Shown: positions 1-6,986, counted from the first letter of the stretch. The stretch: 14,691 nucleotides of DNA from DASRLE01 sp964558455 (GCA_964558455.1 CAZLEE010000105.1:1-14691), one strand, 5' to 3'. Program-made: numbers and translations. Notes: a model not told the origin generated them from the letters alone.

Positions 1-964
1 TGGCCGCAATGAGATCCGGCACGCTGACAAAGGCTCCGCGCCGCACGCGTTTTTGAGTCAGTTCCCCAAACCAGCGTTCGACCAGATTGAGCCAACTGGA
101 ACTGGTTGGAATAAAGTGCGGCACAAAGCGGGGATGCCGTTGCAACCATGCTTGGACTCTGGGATGCTTATGGGTGCCATAATTGTCCATCACCACATGC
201 AGGTCCAGTTCCGGGGGGAATTCGCCGTCCAGGCGTTTGAGAAAATGGAGAAACTCTTGATGGCGATGGCGGGCGTAGCACTGGCCGACGACTTGGCCGT
301 GGGCTATCTCCAACGCGGCAAACAGGCTGGTGGTGCCGTTCCTCTTATAGTCATGGGTTTGCGTGCCGCAACGGCCTTTTTTTAGAGGCAGTCCCGGCTG
401 GGTGCGGTCCAGAGCCTGAATCTGGCTCTTCTCATCGACGCAGAGCACCAGCGCCTTCTGCGGAGGATTGAGGTAAAGGCCGACGACATCGGTGAGTTTT
501 TCCAGAAACCGCACGTCCCGCGACAGCTTGAAGTTCTTGGTGCGGTGCGGTTGGGGATGATGGCTTTGCCAAATCCGCTGGATGGTCGCCTTGCTCACGC
601 CCTGCTTTTTGGCCAGGCTGCGGCAACTCCAGTGCGTGGATCCCGCCGGTCGGGTTTGCAGGGTGGCGTCAATAATGGTTTTGATCTTGCCGGCCGCATA
701 ACGCGGCTTGCGCCCGCGTCCCGGAGCGACTTGCCAAAGACACTCGCCACCTTGCTGACAAAAACGGCTCCGCCACAGCGCCACGGTCTTGAAGTTGATC
801 TCCAAGTCGGCGGCAATGATTTTGTCCTGCCGTCCTTGTGCGGCGGCCAAAACAATCTGACAGCGCTGGGCGACTTGTTGGGGAGTGCGGTGGGCGCGGC
901 CCCATTGTTCCAATACCTGGCGATCGGTTTCGTTCAAAATCACGGGCGTAGCCTGTCGCGACAT
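1..964 (-). CDS. IS630-family transposase, C-terminus cut by window edge
   Basis: A DDE transposase that cuts and joins the ends of its own element. The frame is open from an ATG at 964 to the window edge, giving 321 visible codons. The N-terminal part (about residues 25-135) reads as helix-turn-helix DNA-binding segments, including a second motif around QGVSKATIQRIW. The catalytic acidic triad is complete: D177 in LCVDEKSQIQALDR, D260 in VVMDNYGTHK and E296 in SSNWLNLVERWFGEL. The 35 residues between the second Asp and the Glu suit the IS630/Tc1-mariner superfamily. No Shine-Dalgarno sequence precedes the ATG. Reading is uninterrupted with all motifs intact, so the element may still be active, but the last residues are not visible. 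Confidence 0.93.
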   Translation of the reverse strand, partial: MSRQATPVILNETDRQVLEQWGRAHRTPQQVAQRCQIVLAAAQGRQDKIIAADLEINFKTVALWRSRFCQQGGECLWQVAPGRGRKPRYAAGKIKTIIDATLQTRPAGSTHWSCRSLAKKQGVSKATIQRIWQSHHPQPHRTKNFKLSRDVRFLEKLTDVVGLYLNPPQKALVLCVDEKSQIQALDRTQPGLPLKKGRCGTQTHDYKRNGTTSLFAALEIAHGQVVGQCYARHRHQEFLHFLKRLDGEFPPELDLHVVMDNYGTHKHPRVQAWLQRHPRFVPHFIPTSSSWLNLVERWFGELTQKRVRRGAFVSVPDLIAA

Positions 965-977
965 GGAGGAAGAATAC

Positions 978-1008
978 CATAAATCCCAAATAACACCAGT
1001 TATTTATG
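978..1008. repeat. nested inverted repeats at the IS630 upstream end
   Basis: Two overlapping AT-rich inverted repeats lie just upstream of the transposase start. AAATAAC at 988-994 pairs with GTTATTT at 999-1005 across 4 bp. CATAAAT at 978-984 pairs with ATTTATG at 1002-1008. They share the right arm, so only one stem can form at a time. The position, between start codon and presumed terminus, suits a transposase-binding or promoter-control site. That role is inferred; the pairing is seen directly. Confidence 0.45.
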
Positions 1009-1045
1009 AGACACTACACTAGGCGGTTGCTTCAATTGCGCGTAG

Positions 1046-1215
1046 TACAGCCTGCCACCCACGAGAAATGCCAGTGTTGCGTCCGGGACGTTTCCAGTGG
1101 CCGGAAGGCGTTAAATGATACCGCAACGAATCAGGTCGAGGTGGTCGAAACGCAGAACCAGGTGATTCTGCCTGTCCTGGACGTCAACAATTTCTTCCGG
1201 CTGACCACGCCTTGA
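1046..1215 (+). pseudogene. decayed 3' end of a secreted-protein gene
   Basis: The last 40 or so codons before the TGA at 1213-1215 read ...NQVILPVLDVNNFFRLTTP. This matches in style the C-terminal domain of the 1314-residue protein in this window, which ends GHRFYRLNYQ. Domains of this kind close many secreted verrucomicrobial proteins. Upstream, the likely homologous reading shifts to another frame: a stretch beginning YSLPPTRNASVASG starts at 1046 right after a stop and ends at a stop before about 1115. No plausible start or longer coding region remains. I read this as the frameshifted tail of a gene whose body was lost, possibly with insertion of the adjacent IS630 element. The parent protein's function is unknown. 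Confidence 0.5.
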
Positions 1216-1622
1216 GGCACTTATCCTCTCGCGGGGACCAATGTGGGGACGTCACCCAACGGTTTAAAGGCTGCCCGGTCAAATTGGGCCGCTAAGCGAC
1301 CTGCAATATGCCGCAAGACATCATACCCTGAACGTCGGTCCGTCCCTTGCAGACGAACTTTAGGCATCTCGTACCGTTCACCGGCCCGGCCGATTTTGGG
1401 GCACAGCAGCAATATTGAATTCCGCGCTCAACTGAGCGCGGACCCGTTGAAGTTAGAGGGTAGATGAGTTTGAAACTTTTTCTCTCCAGTCGGATTTCTA
1501 CACCATACAGGCTGGGGACCTCGGTGCCGTCCCGCTGGTCCAGTGCGTAACAGAATGCACCGCGCGGAGTGGACGACTGATTGTTCGTTTGCGACGGATT
1601 TTCTGCACCCACGGCGATACAT
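1216..1622. other. 407-bp stretch with no convincing gene
   Basis: Short open frames exist on both strands. On the minus strand a 64-codon frame starts with an ATG directly after the response-regulator stop (at 1622), and another minus frame reads through much of the stretch. None has a recognisable domain, a good start context or support from neighbours. The main structured element is the 22-bp palindrome at 1421-1442. The stretch could be decayed coding DNA or a dispersed intergenic repeat; the sequence alone does not decide. Confidence 0.4.
1421..1442. repeat. 22-bp near-perfect palindrome
   Basis: TCCGCGCTCA (1421-1430) is matched exactly by TGAGCGCGGA (1433-1442) across a 2-bp centre. 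Ten-base GC-rich arms with so short a centre would make a strong cruciform, or a symmetric site for a dimeric DNA-binding protein. As RNA the 2-nt loop is too tight, so the closing pairs would open. It lies 181 bp beyond the stop of the response-regulator gene. Read leftward it is followed by ATTCAATATT rather than a clean T run, so it is at best a weak terminator for the kinase-regulator transcript. Confidence 0.6.
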
Positions 1623-2294
1623 TTACGTGCCTGGACTGGTATGAATACCCAAGTACTTCGCGACCGCTTGGGACCGCGAATGCACATGAAGTTTTTCGTA
1701 AATGCTGCGGATATGGGCGTTGACGGTGAAGGGACTGACCTCAAGCTTTTCGGCGATTTCCTTATAAAGAAACCCTTGAGATAGCAGTTCCAGAATCTCG
1801 TTTTCACGTGGTCCCAATTTGGTATGCCCATCTTCCTTTGGCGTCGGTTGTTGAAACGAATCCACAACTTTACGGGCTATGCTGCCACTCATGGGCGACT
1901 CACCGCGATGAACCGAGGCAATTGCCGCTAGAAGTTCCTCCGCAGAAGCGCGTTTGAGCAGATAACCGCTGGCGCCAACTGCCAGTGAGCGGAATATCCG
2001 CCGAGTATCATCATAGACCGTCAGCATGATGAATTGTGTGGCGGGCATTTGAGGCTTGAGGCGATGCACGCATTCAGTCCCGTCCAGACCCGGCAGGTTA
2101 ATGTCCACCAGTACAACTTGGGCTCCCATTTCCGGAAGCGCGTTTATGGCGCTTTCGGCATCGCCATATTCGCCAACGAGTTCCAAATCGCCTGGTTGGC
2201 GTAGCCAGCCAGTGATGATTCTTCGCAACGGAGCATCATCCTCGACAATGGCCACGCGTAATCGGTTTGTTTGTTTCAAATTGGTTTTAGTCAC
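1623..2294 (-). CDS. NarL/FixJ-family two-component response regulator
   Basis: A 223-residue DNA-binding response regulator, presumably phosphorylated by the kinase encoded just upstream. The receiver domain (about residues 12-125) has the acidic pocket E18-D19-D20, the phospho-acceptor D64 in VLVDINLPGLDG, T92 in FIMLTVYDD and K114 in GYLLKR. The output domain (about 158-213) is a LuxR-type helix-turn-helix: LGPRENEILELLSQG, then KEIAEKLEVSPFTVNAHI. All key residues are present. The start is a GTG at 2294. An in-frame TGA lies five codons upstream and no in-frame ATG occurs before the receiver domain, so GTG is the best choice. No Shine-Dalgarno sequence is visible. The gene follows the kinase by 115 bp on the same strand. 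Its target promoter is unknown. Confidence 0.95.
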   Translation of the reverse strand: MTKTNLKQTNRLRVAIVEDDAPLRRIITGWLRQPGDLELVGEYGDAESAINALPEMGAQVVLVDINLPGLDGTECVHRLKPQMPATQFIMLTVYDDTRRIFRSLAVGASGYLLKRASAEELLAAIASVHRGESPMSGSIARKVVDSFQQPTPKEDGHTKLGPRENEILELLSQGFLYKEIAEKLEVSPFTVNAHIRSIYEKLHVHSRSQAVAKYLGIHTSPGT

Positions 2295-2409
2295 AATGGC
2301 TGGGGTGGTTCATTACAGTCGGCGTTTTGTTGGAGGCGCCTCGTCGGCAATTTCCACAACAGAAATCGTCATCAGGATAGGAAATTATTGTCTGCCAGTT
2401 CAAGGATTG

Positions 2410-4257
2410 CTAATCAATTTTAAATTTCCGGCCGTTGACCGAGTCGGGGTCTCGAATCGGTAACCAGAAAGAGATTTTTGTTCCAGAACCGGGCCGACTG
2501 TAAATCTCAATTTTGCCATTGATCTCCTTTAATCGCCGACGGAGATTTAGCAATCCGCTGCTCTGCGGTTTATTAACCATCTTTTTTTCTGGTCCGGCTT
2601 CTGCCATTGACGGCAGATTGAAACCTCTGCCGTTATCAGCCAAGGACAAAATGAAATACCCCGGACCCAGTTCCAGATCGACCTTGACCTCGGTCGCTTG
2701 GGAGTGTTTGGCGACATTGTTGAGTGCTTCGTTGAAAGCCAGAAAAGTATGATGCCGCACGTCTGGCAGGATGGTCCAAGCGGGTAATTGCGTTGGAAAT
2801 GAAAACCGGCATTTGATTCCGGCGATGCGCATCATGTCCTGCGTGGTGTCCTCCAAATAACAGACCAAGCTGTCCAACGAGTCTTGTTGAGGATCCACTG
2901 CCCACACAATTTCGTCCAAGGCTCGGGTCATCTCTTTGGCCGTACTACTGATTTCGTCGAGTGTCGGCAAATTCGCAGCTGAAAGCCCGGCATCCCGGCG
3001 GGCTGCCTCGCTCAACAACGATACCCGCGTGAGCCGGGTCCCGAGGTCGTCGTGAATATCCTGTGCGATTCGGGACCGTTCCCGCTCCACCGTGCGCTGG
3101 AACTCCATGCGTTCGAGCTTTCGTTGCAGCCGGCGCCAAAACACGTAGCGTGCCATGCCGGCTAACGCTCCGGCGCTAACAAGCAGGACCATCCCCAGAA
3201 ACCAACGCTGCCTATAGAGCGGGGGCACGACTTGGAAGGGCAAAACGCTCTCTTCCCCCGCCGGTTGGCCAAAGACGGACACCGGCTGCACTATAAAGCG
3301 ATACTCTCCTACCGGCAGGTCCCTGTACTCAACGTCTTCCGCGCGGTTAGCGCCAATGCTATACATTTCTTTCCATTCCAAGAGCAATTTCTCGCCAGAC
3401 TTTACCGATAACCAGTTGTTGCTCCAAGTGTCCCAAGCCCCAAATTTATCAGGAGAGTCATCAATCAGGGCCAGCGCATGACTGTGCCGGCCGGGACCTG
3501 TCCTGACAATCTTGGCAATGGCGAGGCTGGTGCCGTCACGCACCCACCCGTCCGGCACTCCCAAGGGGTTGTCCAAGTCTTTTCCAGACTCAAAATCGTC
3601 GAAAAGCAGCAACTTTTCGTCGTCATGCGGACCTTGTGACAACTTGGTTGCCTTGATGTCGCCAATCACATAAATGCCCACGGTATCGGGATTGCCGCCG
3701 GAGGGAATCCAGATGCGGGCAATTTTGCAACGGTCGGGCACGATTACGGTCTCCCGGCGTTCCACGAACAGTGAGCTTTCAACCTTGCCTGTCCAGCCCG
3801 GACTGTCTCCATGCGCTGGAAAATCGGCGCTGCCGACTGGCTGCCTTTGCGCGTCCCAAAAGTGAATTACAAAACGCATGGAACTGTCGATATCATGCCA
3901 AGCCGTCTCGTAGCCTGCCAGATGATAACGGAACCGAATGGGAAGTTTGCTGGAAGCCGCAGTTGGACCAAACGTAATTCTTATCTTCCTGTTGCCCTCC
4001 GTAACTCGAATTTTGAAGTCTCGCAACTTTGCCGGCTTGGCGGAATATGAGTTGCTCACGGAAAGATTCGAAAGCTGCTCACGGACCAGCGGCTTCTGGC
4101 CATTCACCGAAAACTCGCTGAACTCCACCAGGCCCGCCAAGTGATTTGTGTCACTAACAGATCCGGACGTGACGGGACCGGCGAGGCAGGCGGCGAGGAA
4201 ACACAGAATTGCCAGGCGGCGTCGCCTCACTTGCGGAGCGGGTGTCTTGAGCATCAT
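2410..4257 (-). CDS. membrane sensor histidine kinase with Y_Y_Y-like periplasmic region
   Basis: A 615-residue sensor kinase of the HisKA_3 (NarX/DesK-like) class. A signal peptide (about residues 12-31) leads into a periplasmic region of some 320 residues. One transmembrane helix follows (about 350-374), then HisKA_3 with phospho-acceptor H402 in RIAQDIHDDLGTRLTR. The HATPase domain has an N-box at NEALNNVAKH (509-518), a G1 box DNGRGF (541-546) and a G2 region SSGLLNLRRRL (566-576). The periplasmic part lacks the beta-propeller repeats usual upstream of Y_Y_Y domains. Instead, Y_Y_Y-like halves (about 103-127 and 306-345) flank an insert of about 178 residues resembling one or two jelly-roll, carbohydrate-binding-like domains. 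Tandem ATGs begin the gene, with no Shine-Dalgarno sequence. It probably passes phosphate to the regulator 115 bp downstream. A glycan ligand is inferred from the insert and neighbours. Confidence 0.92.
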   Translation of the reverse strand: MMLKTPAPQVRRRRLAILCFLAACLAGPVTSGSVSDTNHLAGLVEFSEFSVNGQKPLVREQLSNLSVSNSYSAKPAKLRDFKIRVTEGNRKIRITFGPTAASSKLPIRFRYHLAGYETAWHDIDSSMRFVIHFWDAQRQPVGSADFPAHGDSPGWTGKVESSLFVERRETVIVPDRCKIARIWIPSGGNPDTVGIYVIGDIKATKLSQGPHDDEKLLLFDDFESGKDLDNPLGVPDGWVRDGTSLAIAKIVRTGPGRHSHALALIDDSPDKFGAWDTWSNNWLSVKSGEKLLLEWKEMYSIGANRAEDVEYRDLPVGEYRFIVQPVSVFGQPAGEESVLPFQVVPPLYRQRWFLGMVLLVSAGALAGMARYVFWRRLQRKLERMEFQRTVERERSRIAQDIHDDLGTRLTRVSLLSEAARRDAGLSAANLPTLDEISSTAKEMTRALDEIVWAVDPQQDSLDSLVCYLEDTTQDMMRIAGIKCRFSFPTQLPAWTILPDVRHHTFLAFNEALNNVAKHSQATEVKVDLELGPGYFILSLADNGRGFNLPSMAEAGPEKKMVNKPQSSGLLNLRRRLKEINGKIEIYSRPGSGTKISFWLPIRDPDSVNGRKFKID

Positions 4258-4285
4258 GTGAATATAGTCCAGCGTCTGACTTGAT

Positions 4286-4573
4286 TCAACGCTCCAAGAT
4301 CATTGTCCGTGCGCCGTTGGCGGCCAGTTTTCGGATGACCGGCATGTCCGCATGTGGAGCGCCAAAATAAAACGCCGCCAGACCGTCCACGCAAGAGTAG
4401 ATTTGGACTTTGGCATAAACCGTGAGTTGTCAGAAGCGGAATGCATACAAGCTCTAATGATCTATTCTGGAGCTGAAATTGTAATTGCCCGAACCGGCCC
4501 GGTACAGCATATAGCCATCAGCATAGCCGGGGGGTGTTAACTGGAAAAAGGTGTTTTTCAAATTCGATAACAT
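4286..4573 (-). pseudogene. gene relic with two in-frame stops between toroid and kinase genes
   Basis: One minus-strand frame carries protein-like sequence in two pieces. The first starts at an ATG at 4573 and runs 39 codons to a TAG at 4456-4454, including LTPPGYADGYMLYRAGSGNY. After seven codons and a TGA at 4432-4430, the same frame continues 47 codons to a TGA at 4288-4286, including VDGLAAFYFGAPHADMPVIR and KLAANGARTMILER. Sharing one frame across both stops suggests a single ancestral gene broken by nonsense mutations rather than two small genes. The first piece starts only 18 bp after the toroid-gene stop and could alternatively be a genuine 39-residue peptide. I do not recognise the family. 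Together with a few dozen flanking bases it fills the 334-bp gap before the kinase gene. Confidence 0.4.
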
Positions 4574-4591
4574 GGTGAACTTCGTGTGGTC

Positions 4592-6637
4592 TTAGTGTGC
4601 GGCGACTCGAAGTCGGTTGTGCTCCACCGGCGGTTTTACCAAAGCCTGCAGCAAGTGCATGATGCCGATCTGGCAAAAAGCCATGGATTCGGGGTAAATG
4701 TCCATTCTAAGCAGGTTCTGTATTCCGTCTCCGTTGGTGCAGTCGGTCCAGTTATAAACGCCGCCCAATTCGTTGAAGAGGCGGACCCGCCAGGGATTCG
4801 CACCGCAGAGGTAGGCGAGCATCACTTCCGCGCGATCACGGTAAGCGGGGCGGCCAGTAATGGCATAAAGGTCCGCCAGAGCCTGAATCCAATGCCCCGT
4901 GATATAGTAAAAGAACTGCGGGTTTCCGCCCGGCTGCCAGACATACGTCATGCTCTGAGGAGACAGACGCAGACCGAATTGGACGGCCGGTCCCGCACAC
5001 TCGCTGGGCGCGACTTTCGTAGCGAGCCAGGCATCCGCCACCTTGATGGCGGTCTCTTGCCACCGTTTGGCGTCCGGCACATTGGGCAGCACTTGGACCC
5101 CGCGCGCCAACGCATCTACCGCCATCGAATCCACATTGGGATACTGTGACCATTGATGGCATGGTTGTTCGAGATCCACCAAGGCATTAAGCCCCGCAGT
5201 GCAGAGGTCGCACAGCCGCGTTGGTGGGGCGTTACTTGCCAGAGTGATGGGCAATTCCGGCGCGACTTCGCAAGCGGCCAGCATCCCTAACAGCAAATAG
5301 GCATGCTCCCCGGGATCACGCCAGTAAACATTGTTCCTCGGGGTTTTTTTGACATACCCACCGCCCCGTCCGTCGTTCAGGCAGAACCTTAAAGCCAGAG
5401 CGAGCCCTTCCTTCAAGTCCGGTGCCATGGATCCCGAAGGGTCCTGGCGCAGCGCTTCACCCAGTCCCCACACGGCGCGGCCGTTCAGCACACCGCCATC
5501 CTGATAGTCGTTAAACTTTGGGTTGTAAAACCAGCCGTTGCCCTCGGTCAGGTAATCGCCCGTAATGAAGAGCCCGTAATGAAAGGCTCCGGCAGTGTAG
5601 ATTTCACGTCTTCCCGAGCTGTTGGTCAGCGCGAAATTGCCGGGTTGCCGATGTTGCATGGCCAGGAGATTTTGAACCGCCTCATGGCACATGTTTTCCA
5701 GATGCTCGTCGTCGCTCTCGATGGACCTCCGCATCGTGTTCATGATCAAGAGGTCGGCAAAATCATTGGCAAAGGCGTAAGGACGGTAGTTGGTGAAGGC
5801 GCGGTTTTTCGGGTTGCCGTCCAGCGGTTGGTCATTGCTGGCGTTGAACCATGTGCTCCACGAGGCCTGCCAGAATGTCCGGGTTGCACGACGCCCTAGC
5901 GGTTGGGACCAGTCGCGGTCACGCCATTGGAAATCATAAAAGGTCAAATTAGCCTTGAACCACGCCAGGTCGCCGCCGTTGTCCAAGTCAAAATCCGTTC
6001 TGGCCGCGTTGACGATCTGTGCGGCGTGACTGTGCAAGAATAGGTTCACCAAGGTGCGAACTGTGGCCCACTGCCGACATTGGCGGTCAGGACGGCCCTG
6101 ACGGTCGAGCAAGTCGTCCGTGAGTATGGCGGGCAGTTCAGGTAGCTGGCGCGCCCGGCTATCGTAAACGACGACGGTTGCCTCGGCCTGGCCGCCTGAT
6201 GGCGCATCTGCCATCAGGGCGCCTTCTTCGGCTGCATCAACGAACAGCACGCTGGCGGTCAGCGGCGGGGCGCCCGGAAAATCCTGTGGGTAATTGCATG
6301 CGAACCGACTGCGGACAACCGCTGCCCGACAGAGGCTCGTGGCCCCCTGGCTCGTCGTCACCCGCACGGCCACGTCGAGGGTGGAATCGTTGGCATTGGA
6401 CACGTTTCCGATGATCCGGACCTGCTCCTCGGCCGCGTCGCGAAGGGCCGTGGGAGTGAGCATCTTGTTGAGTGAAACCAAGACGGGTATATTCGTGTTG
6501 CCGGCTGTCGCAACCGACACACCGAATCTGCCGACAGGCTCTGAAGCATAAACCGACAGCCCCAAAGCGCCGATCACGCTCGTAATGCAAAGGCAACACC
6601 AATGCACATCTTTGGCAAATAAATGATTGATTATCAC
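4592..6637 (-). CDS. secreted alpha/alpha-toroid-like protein, putative glycoside hydrolase
   Basis: A 681-residue exported protein of unassigned family. The start is a GTG at 6637, with an in-frame TGA nine codons upstream. A signal peptide (hydrophobic stretch about 12-30, likely cut near A31-S32) is followed by a beta-rich domain (about 36-165). A large helical region (about 185-670) has regularly spaced amphipathic helices rich in Trp, Tyr and His, as in (alpha/alpha)6 glycosidases. Conserved-looking segments include FTNYRPYAFANDFADLL (281-297), AGAFHYGLFITGDYLTEGNG (349-368) and AYLCGANPW (608-616). The last resembles the NP-containing tail segment of GH9-type enzymes, but no GH9 catalytic motif could be assigned. 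Cysteines are frequent, fitting a periplasmic or extracellular site. It heads the minus-strand block with the kinase pair and diverges from the 1314-residue protein. It could instead be a lyase, an epimerase or a non-catalytic protein. Confidence 0.8.
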   Translation of the reverse strand: MIINHLFAKDVHWCCLCITSVIGALGLSVYASEPVGRFGVSVATAGNTNIPVLVSLNKMLTPTALRDAAEEQVRIIGNVSNANDSTLDVAVRVTTSQGATSLCRAAVVRSRFACNYPQDFPGAPPLTASVLFVDAAEEGALMADAPSGGQAEATVVVYDSRARQLPELPAILTDDLLDRQGRPDRQCRQWATVRTLVNLFLHSHAAQIVNAARTDFDLDNGGDLAWFKANLTFYDFQWRDRDWSQPLGRRATRTFWQASWSTWFNASNDQPLDGNPKNRAFTNYRPYAFANDFADLLIMNTMRRSIESDDEHLENMCHEAVQNLLAMQHRQPGNFALTNSSGRREIYTAGAFHYGLFITGDYLTEGNGWFYNPKFNDYQDGGVLNGRAVWGLGEALRQDPSGSMAPDLKEGLALALRFCLNDGRGGGYVKKTPRNNVYWRDPGEHAYLLLGMLAACEVAPELPITLASNAPPTRLCDLCTAGLNALVDLEQPCHQWSQYPNVDSMAVDALARGVQVLPNVPDAKRWQETAIKVADAWLATKVAPSECAGPAVQFGLRLSPQSMTYVWQPGGNPQFFYYITGHWIQALADLYAITGRPAYRDRAEVMLAYLCGANPWRVRLFNELGGVYNWTDCTNGDGIQNLLRMDIYPESMAFCQIGIMHLLQALVKPPVEHNRLRVAAH

Positions 6638-6748
6638 GTTGACAGCCGGGCCGCCCGCCCCTCAACAGCCAGATTCTTGTGGGTTTACCCCGCCGGGAAA
6701 ACCAAGCCGCCGCCCGCCCGCTCTTGTGTATCAGCATCGCTTCACCGA

Positions 6749-6776
6749 TTCCACTAGTTAATTTTGTCTAGTGGAA
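6749..6776. promoter_or_regulatory. 9-bp inverted repeat, operator-like
   Basis: TTCCACTAG (6749-6757) is matched perfectly by CTAGTGGAA (6768-6776) across 10 bp of AT-rich spacer. The arm centres are 19 bp apart, about two helical turns, which suits a dimeric regulator contacting one DNA face. It lies just downstream of the minus-strand promoter candidate at 6781-6809, where a bound protein would block transcription of the toroid-type gene. The paired regulator encoded in this window is one possible ligand. The symmetry is seen; the role is inferred. Confidence 0.5.
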
Positions 6777-6780
6777 CATT

Positions 6781-6809
6781 GTTAAATAGGAAGCTACGAT
6801 CAGCCTCAA
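6781..6809 (-). promoter_or_regulatory. weak promoter candidate for the toroid-type gene
   Basis: On the minus strand TTGAGG (6809-6804) stands 17 bp before TTTAAC (6786-6781), or 15 bp before TATTTA (6788-6783). Matches to the sigma-70 consensus are only partial. Support comes mainly from its position upstream of the GTG at 6637 and next to the inverted repeat at 6749-6776. It would give a 5' leader of roughly 130-140 nt. Confidence 0.22.
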
Positions 6810-6958
6810 TGTCCCCGTCATACGAATCAACGGTAAGATGAGACTCTGAAAATTGAAAATGAAAGATTCTCAAAAGGCAATCCACTCCAAACCTCGAAAG
6901 GAGGGTGAAGCCAATTTCCGCCGGTTCGTGATGCTGTCGATCTTTGCGGAACGGCGCG

Positions 6959-6986
6959 AGTCGGCACTGCTTCCAACAAGCCGACT
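6959..6986 (+). promoter_or_regulatory. stem-loop ahead of the 1314-residue protein gene
   Basis: AGTCGGC (6959-6965) pairs exactly with GCCGACT (6980-6986) around a 14-nt loop. It ends 39 bp before the ATG at 7026. It could be an operator or, if transcription starts upstream of it, a leader hairpin affecting translation or mRNA stability. TTACG follows the stem, so it is not a canonical terminator. Confidence 0.35.

Larger units (their letters stand above)
1..1021 (-). mobile_element. IS630-family insertion sequence, partial
   Basis: This stretch holds the 5' two-thirds or more of an IS630-type element, cut by the left edge of the window. It is recognised from its transposase, which reads leftward. 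The outer end is set provisionally at the TA at 1020-1021. IS630 elements insert at and duplicate TA dinucleotides, and sequence with a different character (a decayed secreted-protein 3' end) begins just to the right. The other terminus lies outside the window, so terminal inverted repeats cannot be compared and the exact boundary is an inference. Confidence 0.7.

Noticed and set aside
545..982. A 145-codon plus-strand frame and several minus-strand frames across the transposase
   Set aside because: They are shadows of the IS630 transposase, whose own frame contains the full catalytic triad.
1292..1867. A 191-codon minus-strand open frame overlapping the end of the response regulator
   Set aside because: It overlaps the conserved helix-turn-helix coding region in another frame, and neither half shows a domain. 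Only the part beyond the regulator was kept, as an unexplained stretch.
6237..6737. A 166-codon minus-strand frame starting near the divergent region
   Set aside because: It overlaps the toroid-type gene on the same strand in another frame. The gene's own frame has the signal peptide and plausible folds.
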